Source: Sipunculus nudus
Lineage: Eukaryota > Annelida > Sipuncula > Golfingiida > Sipunculidae
Length of the DNA: 64,000 nt
Reading direction: 5' to 3'
NCBI GenBank assembly: GCA_026874595.1
Contig: CM049306.1
Span: 65,106,019-65,170,018 of the forward strand
The notes under the pieces were generated by a model. It was not told where the DNA came from. It made no database searches and saw only the letters and a program-made list of their open reading frames with translations. The number at the start of each line of letters is the position of its first letter. The stretch's first letter is position 1. This document shows, piece by piece, positions 47,795 through 59,640 of this stretch. The position numbers and the translations under genes are program-made.

Positions 47795-48668
47795 GTAAGT
47801 ATTCCGAAAATTTTCCGAAAATGTGAAGTTGAAGGACAAGGTTTGTTATTTTGCAAATGCATTTTATGGGGAAAAGTAAATACGAAGTAATTGTACGTGT
47901 GAAGATTTATGGCGAAAGACCAGGTAGGTTGTCTATTTTTTAGAATATGGCTAATAAGGAAAGAGAAGATTAATATGGCGGTCTAAAAGCCCTTCGCTAG
48001 GAAAATATGGACAAGTAGACGGGAAAAGACAACCGTGCGAAGCCAAAGCAGAGTAAGTATGCTATTTAAAATTGATACACAGAAGGTGGGTTATGAGGAG
48101 ATAATCTTAGACTGAAAGCATACATTGGGAGAGCAGTGGTTTTCTGAGTGTTTTATTTGATAATTCAAAGACATAAATAACAGGTTAAACTCGGTGTATG
48201 TTTTAACAGGGATTTATACTTTTTAAATATTAGTCGGAGAGGGAACTATTTGAGGCTACTCCACTGACAGTGCACTAAGTGTGAAGAAGAGAAGAAAAAT
48301 TATTTCCCCAAAAGTTTGTGTTATGAAATCGGGTGTTACAAAAGACTTGGGGATGTATCAGGATTATGCTTATTTTGGGAATAAAAGGAAGATTCGCAGT
48401 GACATCTGCAAATAAATAATGTTGTTATTTATTTTTACCATATGTTATATGAAAAGGGTAAAATTGGTTGAGGGTTTAGTTAAACGGCCTGATTGCTTAA
48501 CAGTTTGGGGCAGCCATGTTCGCAACTTTGATGTCACAAGCTGGTGAAGGATACCAGGAAGTCGAAGAGCAATTATGGAATAATCTTGTTAATATAAATG
48601 TGAAATGTTTATTTATGATATAGCATGAATAGAAAAAAAATATCGAGAAGTGTTTTTTTATTTTGCGT

Positions 48669-48675
<7 letters not shown>

Positions 48676-48713
<38 letters not shown>
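48676..48713. repeat. (TA)n microsatellite
   Basis: A pure TA tract within AT-rich, low-copy DNA. Confidence 0.9.
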
Positions 48714-48718
<5 letters not shown>

Positions 48719-49689
48719 TTGGTTTGAAGAGATTATTTGGTAGGTTTTTGATACGAGTATATCCTTGAAAACAGTATTTTTTTTAATTGCGTTTTTAATC
48801 TACGAATGTATATACAAGTTAGTCGTCTATTATTTATTTAGATATATACAGTTAAAAATAAAATAATTAAATAAAAGGTATTTGGATTATGATAGTTAAA
48901 AATTAATCTTGGCGAGAAATTTTTTTGAAGATTGCTCCATTGAGTGTTTTGTTCTAAACTTTTTATCAATTGTATATCAGGCTTTCAGGAGTCATAATTT
49001 TTTAATCATTTGGAAATCGGGCATTCCTTGTTACAACATGTTTAATGAATTAATGGATTTATACTGTACATTGAGATTATCCCGAATATAGATTGGGTAC
49101 AGAGAGTAAAACATGATAAAATTATTCCACGTTTACATATTAGAGTGGGTTCCAATTCTTATGTCAATTCAAATCTCGGTGCTGGGATTATTCGAATCGG
49201 TGCCCAATACACTTTCAGTGTTTCAATAAAATCAGTAAAATCTATTTAAAATGCACGTGGTAGTAGTTAGATATTAATTTTTTTCCTCGATGTACATATC
49301 TTCCCTTGTATTCGTATATAGGCTCACATGTTGTTACATGAACGTGATTATTGGTATGTAGCCTTGCAGGTTGTTTTCGGGTGAGCTTGATGATTCAGTA
49401 ATATTTTATTTTTGAATTGATACTGATTATGAATGATGGGCGGCCAGCTGTAGTTGTTAATTGTATTGATATATAGTTCGATAAAGATGAGTCTAAAATT
49501 GTCACATATTTGATCTATATACCCAACAGACTTTGCAATTGTGCACTGATAGGGCCAGGGGATAGGAACAATGAGTGGAGTGTATATTTTGTCGAATGAT
49601 TAAAATACCTGGACTGTACGAATAAAGTAGCAGTATCTTGTAGGATTGAATAAACGTTGAGGATGAGGTATCTATTTTAATTTTACACG

Positions 49690-51080
49690 GAAGTGCATAA
49701 TTTTTATTAAAAATAAATATCGCAAGCGGTTGGTTTCAAGCTCTCACTTGATGTGCGGATTTAGGCTCCAAAGTTTTATCCAGATCAGAATTGTGATGCA
49801 TTGTATATACATTAAATTTAGCCTTGGTGCTGTTGATTTGTTGTGAAGTAGTTTAATACGAGAATATGTTGTTTGCCACTCTTCCATAGTTGCATACTTT
49901 CAAAAATTGCAAAGTCTATCATATGTCAGGTATTTTTTAGTAATGTTATTTCAGGTTCATCGACTTGCGGTGGTTTGTGCGGAAGAACTGTGTGTAGTGT
50001 GTCGCTGTATATTGCATATAATAATTGAAATATCTGTACGAATAAAGTTTGAATATTTTGTTATCTTGAACACATGGCAAGTACGACATCTTCGGACTCA
50101 TCCTGCCAAATTTTAATAAAAATAAGTTTTTATGCATTGTACATACATTGTTTAGCGTTGTTGCTGATGATTCGTTGTGGAGTGTATGAGGAGAGCACTC
50201 TAGTAACTTATTCTAATTGATAGCTTTATAAAAAAAATATGAAAAGTCTAATATTTGTAAGATATTTTTTAGTAATTTTATTATAGATTCATAGACTGGC
50301 TATTGTTTTCTGACATTGTTTGGGCGAAAGAACAGTATGTACAGTGTCGCTGTATATTGCATTGTATAATTGAAATAACTGTGCAAATAAAGTATGAATA
50401 TGTTGTGGATATGCAAGTATATCTTTATCAGAAAGGTTTGGTTTAAAGTTATCACTTAATGTTCGGACTTATCTTGCAATGCTATTGTCAGGTGAGCATT
50501 TTGATGGATTGTATATACATTAATTTTAGCCTTGATGCTGATAGTTCCTTATGACCAGAGTACTGTAGTTGCTTATTCTAATTGATATTTAAAAAATATG
50601 TAGATATTTTTTAAAAAATATGTAAAGTCTAACATTTGTCAGATATATTTTTATTAATTCTATTTTAGATTCGTAGATTTGTGTTGTATTCTGACACTGC
50701 TTGGGCCGGAGAACAATGTCTACGAGTGTCGCTGCATATAATAATTGAAATAAGTGTACGAATAAAATATGAATATCTTGTCTTGTTTTCATGATCAAAC
50801 GGTAAGTACGACAGTTATTAAAATTAATTACAAAAGCGGAATAAAATTGTATTAAATCTTAAGTAGGCCTTAGAAAACGTGGATATGTAAGATGTTTATC
50901 GAAACGGTCGGGTTTCAAGTCGAAATTGATGTTCGTATTTAGGCTGCCAGGTTTTCTCAGATGAGAGAGTTGATGTATTGTGTATCATTAAGTTAAACCT
51001 TGATGCTGGTATTATGTTGTGAAGTAGTTTAAGGCGACAGTACTGTATTTGCTTATTCTATTTGATGAAAAAAATAGAAT
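49690..51080 (+). repeat. Diverged tandem repeat, about 340-470 bp units, 4 copies
   Basis: Each unit has a GGTTTCAAG-like stretch, TTGTATATACATTA (about 49801; variants near 50138, 50509, 50979), CCTTGRTGCTG, and CTTATTCTAATTGAT. Spacing between landmarks is about 337, 371 and 470 bp. Flanking AATTGAAATAWSTGTACGAATAAA words also recur (about 50026, 50366, 50744). It lies inside the inferred intron. Confidence 0.7.
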
Positions 51081-52236
51081 TTGGATGCAAGATGTTTTGT
51101 TTCTGGTTAGTGGCATACAAAAAAGGATTTAAAGGCAAGTACTTAATTTCAACTGGAATGCGGTCTAGCAAAGAGATTTAAGTAAAATTTGAAGTTTATA
51201 AAAATTGACCTACATTTAATGTGACGGACCTATTTGTATAAAAAAAATACATCAGGAACTAGTGGGTCGTTTGATATAAATATGATTGTCAGTAATTTCT
51301 GCATAAACGGAACATGAATGTGGTATTATGTATACTTGTGTTTTTAATCGCTTATCATAGGCGTTTATGTACTTGATAAATTTAACTGTAGACTTGTGAG
51401 CAGCGTTGTCTTTATACTGTCAGTGTACCTATATACATATTTAAAATATCGTTAACGTTATATAATATGTAATAAAAGAACGTGGGACAGGCAGCGGGAC
51501 AAGTGAGCGAGTTTCGAATTGATGCAAGTTTTTCTTTTGTTTCTGGTAAGTGGGCTATATTTAAAGTATTTAAAGCTAGGTAGTTAATTTCATTTGTGAA
51601 AAATGTATAGCAAGGAGATTTTTGGCAAAATTCATCAAGGGCATCTGGTAGCGAGTCCGGTAAGTGAGAGCTTTGTAAATGGTGTTTTGTAACAGATGAC
51701 CTTTCGACTTCCTCGTATATACAACTTGCCACCTTAGGTTACATGTTTTTCCCCGTTTGTCAACATTGTGTTTACAAGGACATTGTTGATAAGTTCATAC
51801 ATCCTGCACGGAGGCATGAAAAGAACTTTTCATAACCAGAATACCCTTAGGTCATTACTATATACACAGAAGAAGTCAGAAATCACAAATTCTGTTTCAA
51901 AAGGTAGGTGAATGGGCACCTTTAAGATACCTTATTTATACTTTTCTTGAAATGAGTGAGATTCTGAATGCCTACTCATTCATATGATTAGTTATGACTA
52001 GTTATAAATGTTTGTGTGCATGTGTTCAGAACTTGGACTAAAATGATATTTCACGATTTCATTAAGCTCTTTCTTAATACTGTTATACTTAAAATTTCAT
52101 AAATTTTCATAGTGTAACTACATTTTACAGATCGTCAGGGGTTTAATTGTAATTGCTGTTCAAAGAAGTTGGTAGATGATTGTTTTAATACTTCTTCTGA
52201 AATGTGAAATTTCTAATGCAAGTATTTTTGTTGCAG

Positions 52237-52620
52237 GTGCTGCTTTCATGTTCCTGGTTCGTCTCATTTTCATTCATCCACACATCTCCCATTTCATCTG
52301 TGGAAACTTAACCTCATTAAAAACAAGTCTCATACCATCATCTCACCGAGGAAGCACCTCGTTAAAAAACGCACAAGTGCAAACACGCTCTTTAGCATTG
52401 TCACTTACAAATAAGCAATCTAATCAAGAACTGGTCAAGAAATAGTCCAGAACTGAAAAAGAACTGAAAAAAAAAACTTTGTACTGTGTTGTCATTGTTC
52501 ATGTGTAACCGTGTTGTCATTGTTTAAGTGTAACATTTTTGGACTCAAAGAGGAAGGTTTGTATCATATATAACTTAAAATTATTGTTAATTGCCTGCAA
52601 TAAAATCCAGTATAATAACT
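52237..52620 (+). CDS. Candidate terminal exon of a small hypothetical protein
   Basis: A plausible acceptor (GTATTTTTGTTGCAG ending at 52236) opens a frame that runs to TAG at 52443-52445. AATAAA follows at about 52600 (TGCAATAAAATCC) and could serve as polyA signal. The 69 codons are hydrophobic at the start (FMFLVRLIFIHPHISHF) and then Ser/Thr/Leu-rich; no domain is recognised. Joining to 47794 would give about 73 residues with an N-terminal hydrophobic segment. Short length and lack of homology make coding status doubtful. Confidence 0.3.
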
Positions 52621-53149
52621 GATTTAGTATTTGGTAATATTTGTATTTTCTCTTCAGAAGTTCGTTAAATATAGATATTATAAATTATTTGTACATATAA
52701 GAGACGGTTTCCTCAAAGTGAACAATAATGGTAGATTTTATTAAGGTCTGTTGTGGTCAAAACTTATCAGTGTCTCTATTTAACAATTTTTTAGTCCAAG
52801 GCGGTCTGTACAATATTATTTGGTATTATATATAGAACTTGAGTGTATATTGTTGAAAATAAAATCCAGTAAAACAAGTAATATTGTCTTTCAATTCATT
52901 TTCCTCCTTCACAAGTCGCATTAATTTTCTGATAAATTATTTCAAGATATAAATATATCTGAATAATTCGATAATAAAATATATTAAATAATAATTTGAA
53001 TTCTAAAAGGGAATTTAAACATATATATTATAATGTTTACCTGTTTCTACAATAGCGTTTATATAGTTCGGTATTTCAGCAAAGTAAATATTTTTAGCAC
53101 GTAAGATTTGTGGAATACAGGTGTTTTACATTCGCTTTTATCATATATA

Positions 53150-54381
53150 ATAATGCCGAGAACAAAACGGAAGAGTTACAAACAAAAAAAGAAAGCAGAT
53201 CAGTTGAACAAAAGAGATCAAAGATCAGCAGAAACTGAAAAAGAAAAAAAAGACTCTGGTTACAAAAAAAAAAAAAACGACAGAGTGAATAACGTGATCA
53301 TGAAACCGCTGAGGAAAAGCAAGCCAGAGTCAGCTCACAAAGGAAGAGGCAGAGTGAATTACGTGATTGTGAAATCCCTGAGAAAAAGCAAGAGAGACTG
53401 TACAAAGATCAGGAAAGGCACTTATGGAACGTGAACTTGAAACCTCTGAGAAAAGGGAAAAAAGACTCCAGTCACAAAGGAAGAGACAGAGTGAATTACG
53501 TGATCATGAAACCGCTGAGGAAAAGCAAGCCAGAGTCAGCTCACAAAGGAAGAGGCAGAGTGAATTACGTGATTGTGAAATCCCTGAGAAAAAGCAAGAG
53601 AGACTGTACAAAGATCAGGAAAGACACTTTATGGAACGTGAACTTGAAACCTCTGAGAAAAGGGAAAAAAGACTCCAGTCACAAAGGAAGAGACAGAGTG
53701 AATTACGTTTTTGTGAAATCCCTGAGAAAAAGCAAGAGAGACTGTCCAAAGATCAGGAAAGACACTTTATGGAACGTGAACTTGAAACCTCTGAGAAAAG
53801 GCAAAAAAGACTCCAGTCACAAAGGAAGAGACAGAGTGAATTACGTTTTTGTGAAATCCCTGAGAAAAAGCAAGAGAGACTCTCCAAAAATCGGAAAAGA
53901 CATTGAACGTGAACTTGAAACCCCTGAGAAAAAGCAAAAAAGAGTCCACTTACAAAGGAAGCGACAGAATACATTGCGTCAATCCGAAACAAGTGATGAA
54001 AAAAGAGAAAGACTTTATTTAGACTCAAGGCGTAAAAGCGAATTAAGGGCGAAAGAAACCGAAAAAGAAACTCAACGAAGATTGAGCAAAGCAGCATGTT
54101 ATACCAGAAAGCACCGACATCAGTGTCGTAATATTGTTCCTGATAATGAGATTGTTATCTCGGAATTCTTAGAAAAGGTACGTGATTCTGCAAATTACGT
54201 CTGCTGTTGTTGTCATCGCTTGATGTTTAGGACGTCAGTTGTGCATCTGAAAGAGGAGAAGTACAACAAAGTATCACAGTCTCTGTTGCAAAATGTACTT
54301 GCATTTCGTCAAACCTCTTACAACAATGAAGAATGGATATGTAGAACATGCCACTTCCCTGCAAACAATAATGCGTTCTAA
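53150..54381 (+). pseudogene. Helitron replicase/helicase-type protein, decayed N-terminal piece
   Basis: The 5' two thirds encode Lys/Arg/Glu-rich 23-residue repeats of the type (K/R)RLQSQRKRQSELRD, as often precede the Rep part of animal Helitron proteins. The last about 80 codons (54140-54381) hold a Cys-rich segment, EFLEKVRDSANYVCCCC-H, RTSVVHL and WICRTCH, that I recognise from the N-terminal region of such proteins. The frame is broken. An A14 run near 53264 shifts frame, TAA replaces TTA in the repeat frame near 53290, and a 5-base loss near 53902 shifts it again. It then stops at 54381 with no Rep HUH or helicase domain. This is a relic; the family call rests on memory of the pattern. 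Confidence 0.6.
53283..53930 (+). repeat. 69-bp coding tandem repeat
   Basis: GTGAACTTGAAACCTCTGAG recurs at 53431, 53638 and 53776 (spacings 207 and 138, that is 3 x 69 and 2 x 69), and as GTGAACTTGAAACC at 53909 after a 5-base loss. The unit length is a multiple of three, so any frame lacking a stop in one unit stays open across the array. Confidence 0.9.
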
Positions 54382-54384
54382 AAA

Positions 54385-56290
54385 CGTCCTCACAACATTT
54401 TAGTTAGGTTCGGAAAACATTATTTTGAAACGTTCTGTGCACGCAAAAATGTATGGTTTTATGTACGGACTGTGAACATAAAATCAGACGTTCGTTGCCG
54501 TTGTTTTTATTACGTGTTTGCAACGTTTTATCAAGTCGTTGTAGTTATGTTAAGAATACGTCTCATAAACGTTTGCTCCTAGTACAATGCTAACGTGTAA
54601 GCAACATTTCTGTTAAAACGTTCTGTGCACGCAAAAATGTATGGTTTTATGTACGGTCTGTGAACGTAAAATCAAACGTTCGTTGTCGTAGTTTTTATTA
54701 CGTGTTTGCAACGGTCATCAAGTCGTTGTGGTAATGTTAAGAATACGCCTTATAAACGTTTGCTATTAGTATAATGCTAACGTGTAAGCAACATTTCTGT
54801 TAAAACGTACTGTGCACGCAAAAATGTATGGTTTTATGTACAGACTATGAACGTAAAATCAAACGTTCGTTGTCGTAGCTTTTATTACGTGTTTGCAACG
54901 GTCATCAAGTCGTTGTGGTAATGTTAGGAAAACGTCTGATAAACGTTAGCTATTAGTATAATGCTTACGTGTAAGCAACATTTCTGTTAAAACGTTTTGT
55001 GCACGCAAAAATGTATGGTTTTATTTACGGACTGTGAACGTAAAATCAAACGTTCGTTGTCATTGTTTTAATTACGTGTTTGCGACGTTCATCAAGTCGT
55101 TGTAGTAATGTTAGGAAAACGTCTCATAAACGTTTGCTATTAGTATAATGCTAACGTGTAAGCAACATTTCTGTTAAAACGTTCTGTGCACGCAAAAATG
55201 TATGGTTTTGTGTACGGACTTTGAACATAAAATCAAACGTTCGTTGTCGTTGTTTTCATTACGTGTTTGCAACGGTCATCAAGTCGTTGTATTTATGTTA
55301 AGAATACGCCTCATGAACGTTTGCTATTAGTATAATGCTAACGTGTAAGCAACATTTCCGTTAAAAAGTTTTGTGCACGCAAAAATGTATGGTTTTATTT
55401 ACGGACTGTGAACGTAAAATCAAACGTTCGTTGTCATTGTTTTAATTACGTGTTTGCGACGTTCATCAAGTCCTTGTTGTAATGTTAAGAATACGTCTTA
55501 TAAACGTGTGTTATTAGTAAAATGCTAACGTGTAAGCAACATTTTTGTTAAAACGTTCTGTGCACGTAAAAATGTATGGTTTTGTGTACGGACTTTGAAC
55601 ATAAAATAAAACGTTTGTTGTCGTTTTTATTACGTTTTTGCAACGTTTCATCAAGTCGTTGTAGTTACGTTAAGAATACGTGTCATAAACGTTTGGTCTT
55701 AGTATAATGCTAACGTGAAGGAAACATTTCCGTTAAAACGTTCTGTGCACGCAAAAATGTATGGTTTTATGTACGGACTTTGAACGCGAAGCCAAACGTT
55801 CCTTGTTGCGTTTTTATAACGTGTCCGCAATGTTTCATATAATCGTTGCAGTAATGTTGGGAATACGTCTCACCGACGTTTGTTCTTAGGTATAATGATA
55901 ACATGTTAGAAACGTTTCTGTTAGAAATTTCTTAGCACATACTAATGTATGGTTTTATGTACGGACTTTGATCGTAAACCCTAACGTTCTTCATAGTTTT
56001 TATTACTTGTATGAAAAGTTTCACGTTGTAGATACGCTGGGAATGTCTCATACATATTTGCTCTTAGTTTAATAAAGTGTTAGCGACATTTTTGTTAACG
56101 TTCTTTGGTCACATAAATGTGGTTTTATCTAAGGAATATTTAACGTAAGATAACACCTTCTCTGTCGACGATTTTCTCATGAATCTACAACGTTTCACAA
56201 TGTTGTTGCAGTTACGTTGGGAATACATCTCATCAATGTTTGCTCCTAAGTATAATGATAACATATTAACGATATTCTTAAAACATAAAA
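54385..56290 (+). repeat. 187-bp satellite, about 10 copies, decaying to the right
   Basis: CGTTCTGTGCACGCAAAAATG-type starts lie at 54431, 54619, 54806, 54993, 55180, 55367, 55554 and 55739, giving periods of 188, 187, 187, 187, 187, 187 and 185. Diverged copies follow near 55927 and 56093. Units are unusually rich in ACGT/AACGTT words (TTACGTGTTTGC, AAACGTTCGTTG, GCTAACGTGTAAGC). It starts immediately after the Helitron-like relic. Confidence 0.95.
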
Positions 56291-56980
56291 AAATGTATTG
56301 CTAAGGTACAAAAATACCGGAAAAGGGGAAAGTGCTCAATGCCTGTATACTCGATATATCGTAATATTTGTTCACTCGGAGTAAGTCCATTGAAAAATTG
56401 TCTATATCAAGTTAACATTAATTCTGTTAAACAGTTTCGAGTATTTAAACAATATCTTGATGATTCAACAAGTTATCAATATGTTGACAATTCTTATGAT
56501 CTGTCACCGACCGTGTGAACCGGCATGATTAATCCACATACATTAATACATTTTAAAAGATAGTACATTGTACTTTATTTATACAGCACAGAGTAGGCTT
56601 TCATATAACTGGCAATACTTCAGCTTCTGATTAGACCGCAGGTGTATTTTCCATTTCAGTCTGTGGAAGACATTTTCAATGAAGTGTTAAAATTGATGAG
56701 TGCATGTGCATAGCTTTAATCATAAATCTGACCATGACAGTGGTTTCCAGTCATATCTATTGTTTGCCGGCAAAAAATAGGAGATCATCCATTTGTCAAA
56801 TCCATTTACCAACAGAAAGGTACCAACCAAACGTTCTCTTCATGTATTCAACAAAATACTAAAAGACATTAAAATTATTTATTTATTTTACAACAGAGTC
56901 AGAGTACTTGTAGTACTCTCAGAGTTCAAGTATTTCTGTGTGATACCACTCTTGATCCCTCTCAGCCTTTCTTCTTTCAG
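56291..56980. other. Low-copy DNA, no gene recognised
   Basis: AT-rich sequence without repeat landmarks. The right end (56930-56980) is pyrimidine-rich and forms a good splice acceptor. Confidence 0.4.
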
Positions 56981-57005
56981 GTTTTACACAGCCTGTAAAA
57001 GAAAA
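56981..57005 (+). other. Candidate 25-nt microexon
   Basis: CTTTCTTCTTTCAG ends at 56980, an excellent acceptor, and AAAAGTAAGTTAA supplies a strong donor with GT at 57006. The 25 nt between (GTTTTACACAGCCTG then TAAAAGAAAA) is not a multiple of three, so inclusion would shift frame. No flanking exon is visible in the window. Confidence 0.3.
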
Positions 57006-57019
57006 GTAAGTTAATTGTA

Positions 57020-57090
<71 letters not shown>
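57020..57090. repeat. (TA)n microsatellite
   Basis: A TA tract broken by single TG steps, just downstream of the candidate microexon donor. Confidence 0.9.
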
Positions 57091-58185
57091 CAATTACTTT
57101 AAATCGACTTCATCCATTTTGTATTCAGTAATTTCATAGGAGCATTGTTAAAGTTGCTCGTACTCTTCAAGTATTGGGAACAATACAAATCCTATTTTTA
57201 TATATATTTATTAATATATATTTATAGTCCAATACTTATTTAATGACAGGAAAACATAGCATTCCTGCAAACTGTCTTACAGGACCCCTTCCCCTTCATT
57301 CATGCATAACAACATACAGCGAACAACTATAGGTGTTTCTACACTGAAAGAAGTCACCCAGGCATCATTCCAGCTGACTGATATATTTGTACTGGCTACA
57401 ATATTTTTCGTACTGGTTGTCTTGAGGAACACTACAAATTCTGTAAAATAAGCCAAAAAGGCCATAGTGACCTAATCACCCATGTGGTGATCCAATGATT
57501 ACAATTAGTGCCCTGCAATACATCCAAATTCCACAGGTTGAGTGAATGAAAATTTGTAACAGAAATTTAAACGCATGGATCTCAATTAGTTAATACTATT
57601 CTGTCCAAAAAGTGTGAAATGGGCAAAATGATAATTTAAAAAAAAATTGATATGGTCAATCTCTACCCAGGTCTGAAAAAAAGAATGTCCGAGGTTAAAA
57701 CCCATTGATTAACCATTAAGTACTATATAATATACGCTGAAACTTCAATTGCTTTTTCCGTTTGTGTTTTTTTACAAAACAAATGACGCTCATGGTTCAT
57801 GACACTCAGCATGGTGACATGCTGACAGTATGTCCATGCACAGGCAACAAATTAAGATAATATAGGTGGTATCATCATTCATGCATATTAGCATAAGTTC
57901 ATCAAGACTCATTATCACACCAAATTTGATGAAAATCCACCCAGCCATTTATGAGGAATCCGGCAATTTGTGTGTATTTTGCATTATTTCTGGGTGCTCA
58001 AACATGCTCCGCAACTCTTCACAGTGACCTGATATTAGCATGACGCTACATCCCCATTAAAAATCTTGGACAAAATTCTGGGGTCCTCCCACCCTACTGG
58101 TACTTAATAGGCCATCATTGAGGTAATCAGTTGATACAGACCTGATCAGCAGTGTGATGATGATCCGGAACTACTTTTTTTGGTT

Positions 58186-58203
58186 GGGGGGGGGGGGGGG
58201 GGG
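58186..58203 (+). repeat. 18-base poly-G run
   Basis: An uninterrupted G run followed by further G tracts within 20 bases (AAAGGGACGGGG). It could form a G-quadruplex, and its length may be an assembly estimate. Confidence 0.85.
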
Positions 58204-58649
58204 TTAAAGGGACGGGGAGAAAAGCTTATCAATTTTGCTTCATAAAGTTTTACGGAATACAAATGGGGGAAAATATTTTTGATCAAGACATGCTCAGGAG
58301 TCACTGAGTTTATTGTTTAGAGCAAGGGAAAATGGAATGTGTTCCAAAAAAAAAAAAACAAGTGTGGGTATCTAGATAGTGTAGAAAAACATGACTACAT
58401 GGGACAATTATGATTGCACAAACTGGTCCCACAAATCATGCCAAACAGTGACAACTTTTGGAAAGAGGAAATACTGTGCACAATGCCTGAAATGACTTGG
58501 ATCATTTTTACGACATGTGGTTGCATTTTTAAATCAATGTCAACCCAATATGCATGGTATAGGTAGACTACAATGAGACCTAAATTATTTAGGTATGTTC
58601 AGTATAGAGACAATTTGGATCTATAATGTCCTTAGTCAGCTTTATTTCC

Positions 58650-58856
58650 CAGGAGCGGATCAATGGTGAAGGTCCAGGGGGGCCCGGGCCCCCCCCCCTC
58701 CCTTTTTCAGCCATCACAACTTTTTTTTAAGGGTTTCCGACCTATTTTTGCGGCCTGGACCCCCCTTTTCCGAACCTGGGGATTTTTTTTTTAGCTTTTG
58801 TCATTTGTCCTCTTGTGTTAGACCCCTCCTTTTCCTAAATCCTGGATCCGCCCCTG
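58650..58856. mobile_element. MITE with CAGGRGCGGATC termini, 207 bp
   Basis: Left end CAGGAGCGGATC (58650-58661) and right end GATCCGCCCCTG (58845-58856) form imperfect terminal inverted repeats. The interior is C-rich then T-rich (GGGGGGCCCGGGCCCCCC near 58677). This terminus type is widespread in animal genomes. No coding capacity. Confidence 0.7.
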
Positions 58857-59640
58857 TTTCTTAGGTAAGAAGGAGGAGGTTATGATACAGGCAGGACCAT
58901 AATAGATAATAGGGAGTTTATGTTGATATGGCATCAGATGAAGTATTAATAGTAAAACTATAGTGTTTTGTAGTTGTATTTTTGTATGTTTGTGTTTGAA
59001 TTATGAGAATGAAAGAGGTAGTTAATGTTTAAGTTAGTACTTTGCAATGATGCAACAAATATATTCTAATTATGAGTTGCCTCAATGATATTAACTGATT
59101 ATGTGTGTAAGCTGACACTGTATAAATGAATTTATAATAATAGTCAACGCAAAGTGCTGTGTTAATTCAAACAACTATGTTGTTCTTTATTTCTTTTAAA
59201 CTATATTTATCACAATTTTAGAAGTTTTCATCCTATATCCCTGATTTCAAAAGTGCTAGAATATAGTACATAATGTTTTACTGTATAATAATTTTAGGTT
59301 TACACTTTACAAATGTACTTAGCTTATCAATTTCATATAGTATTGATTTTTTATGAGCCAATGTTTATCAGCTGAATAATTATATGCACAAGATACATAC
59401 TTATTTATTAAAGGGTGTGCTATCATGATTCTTTAGGTCTTTAGTGAAAAGTGATGCTCTTATGTATTCAAATATTTTAAAGTAAATTTATAACAATTCT
59501 GTAAGTTCTAGATCTTTGCAAATGCTTGAATATTATATCTATGACAGAGCTTCAATGTAACTATTTTTCTGTGAGATTTATGTATATTTATGTATTAATG
59601 TGTGTCTGCCTCATGATTGTGAATTATGACTATTAAAATG
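58857..59640. other. AT-rich low-copy DNA, nothing recognised
   Basis: No repeat landmark, ORF or convincing splice site pair is seen in about 780 bases. Confidence 0.4.

Noticed and set aside
53753-54097. Minus-strand Phe/Ser-rich frame over the Helitron-type relic
   Set aside because: It mirrors the 69-bp Lys/Glu repeat on the plus strand and has no independent support.
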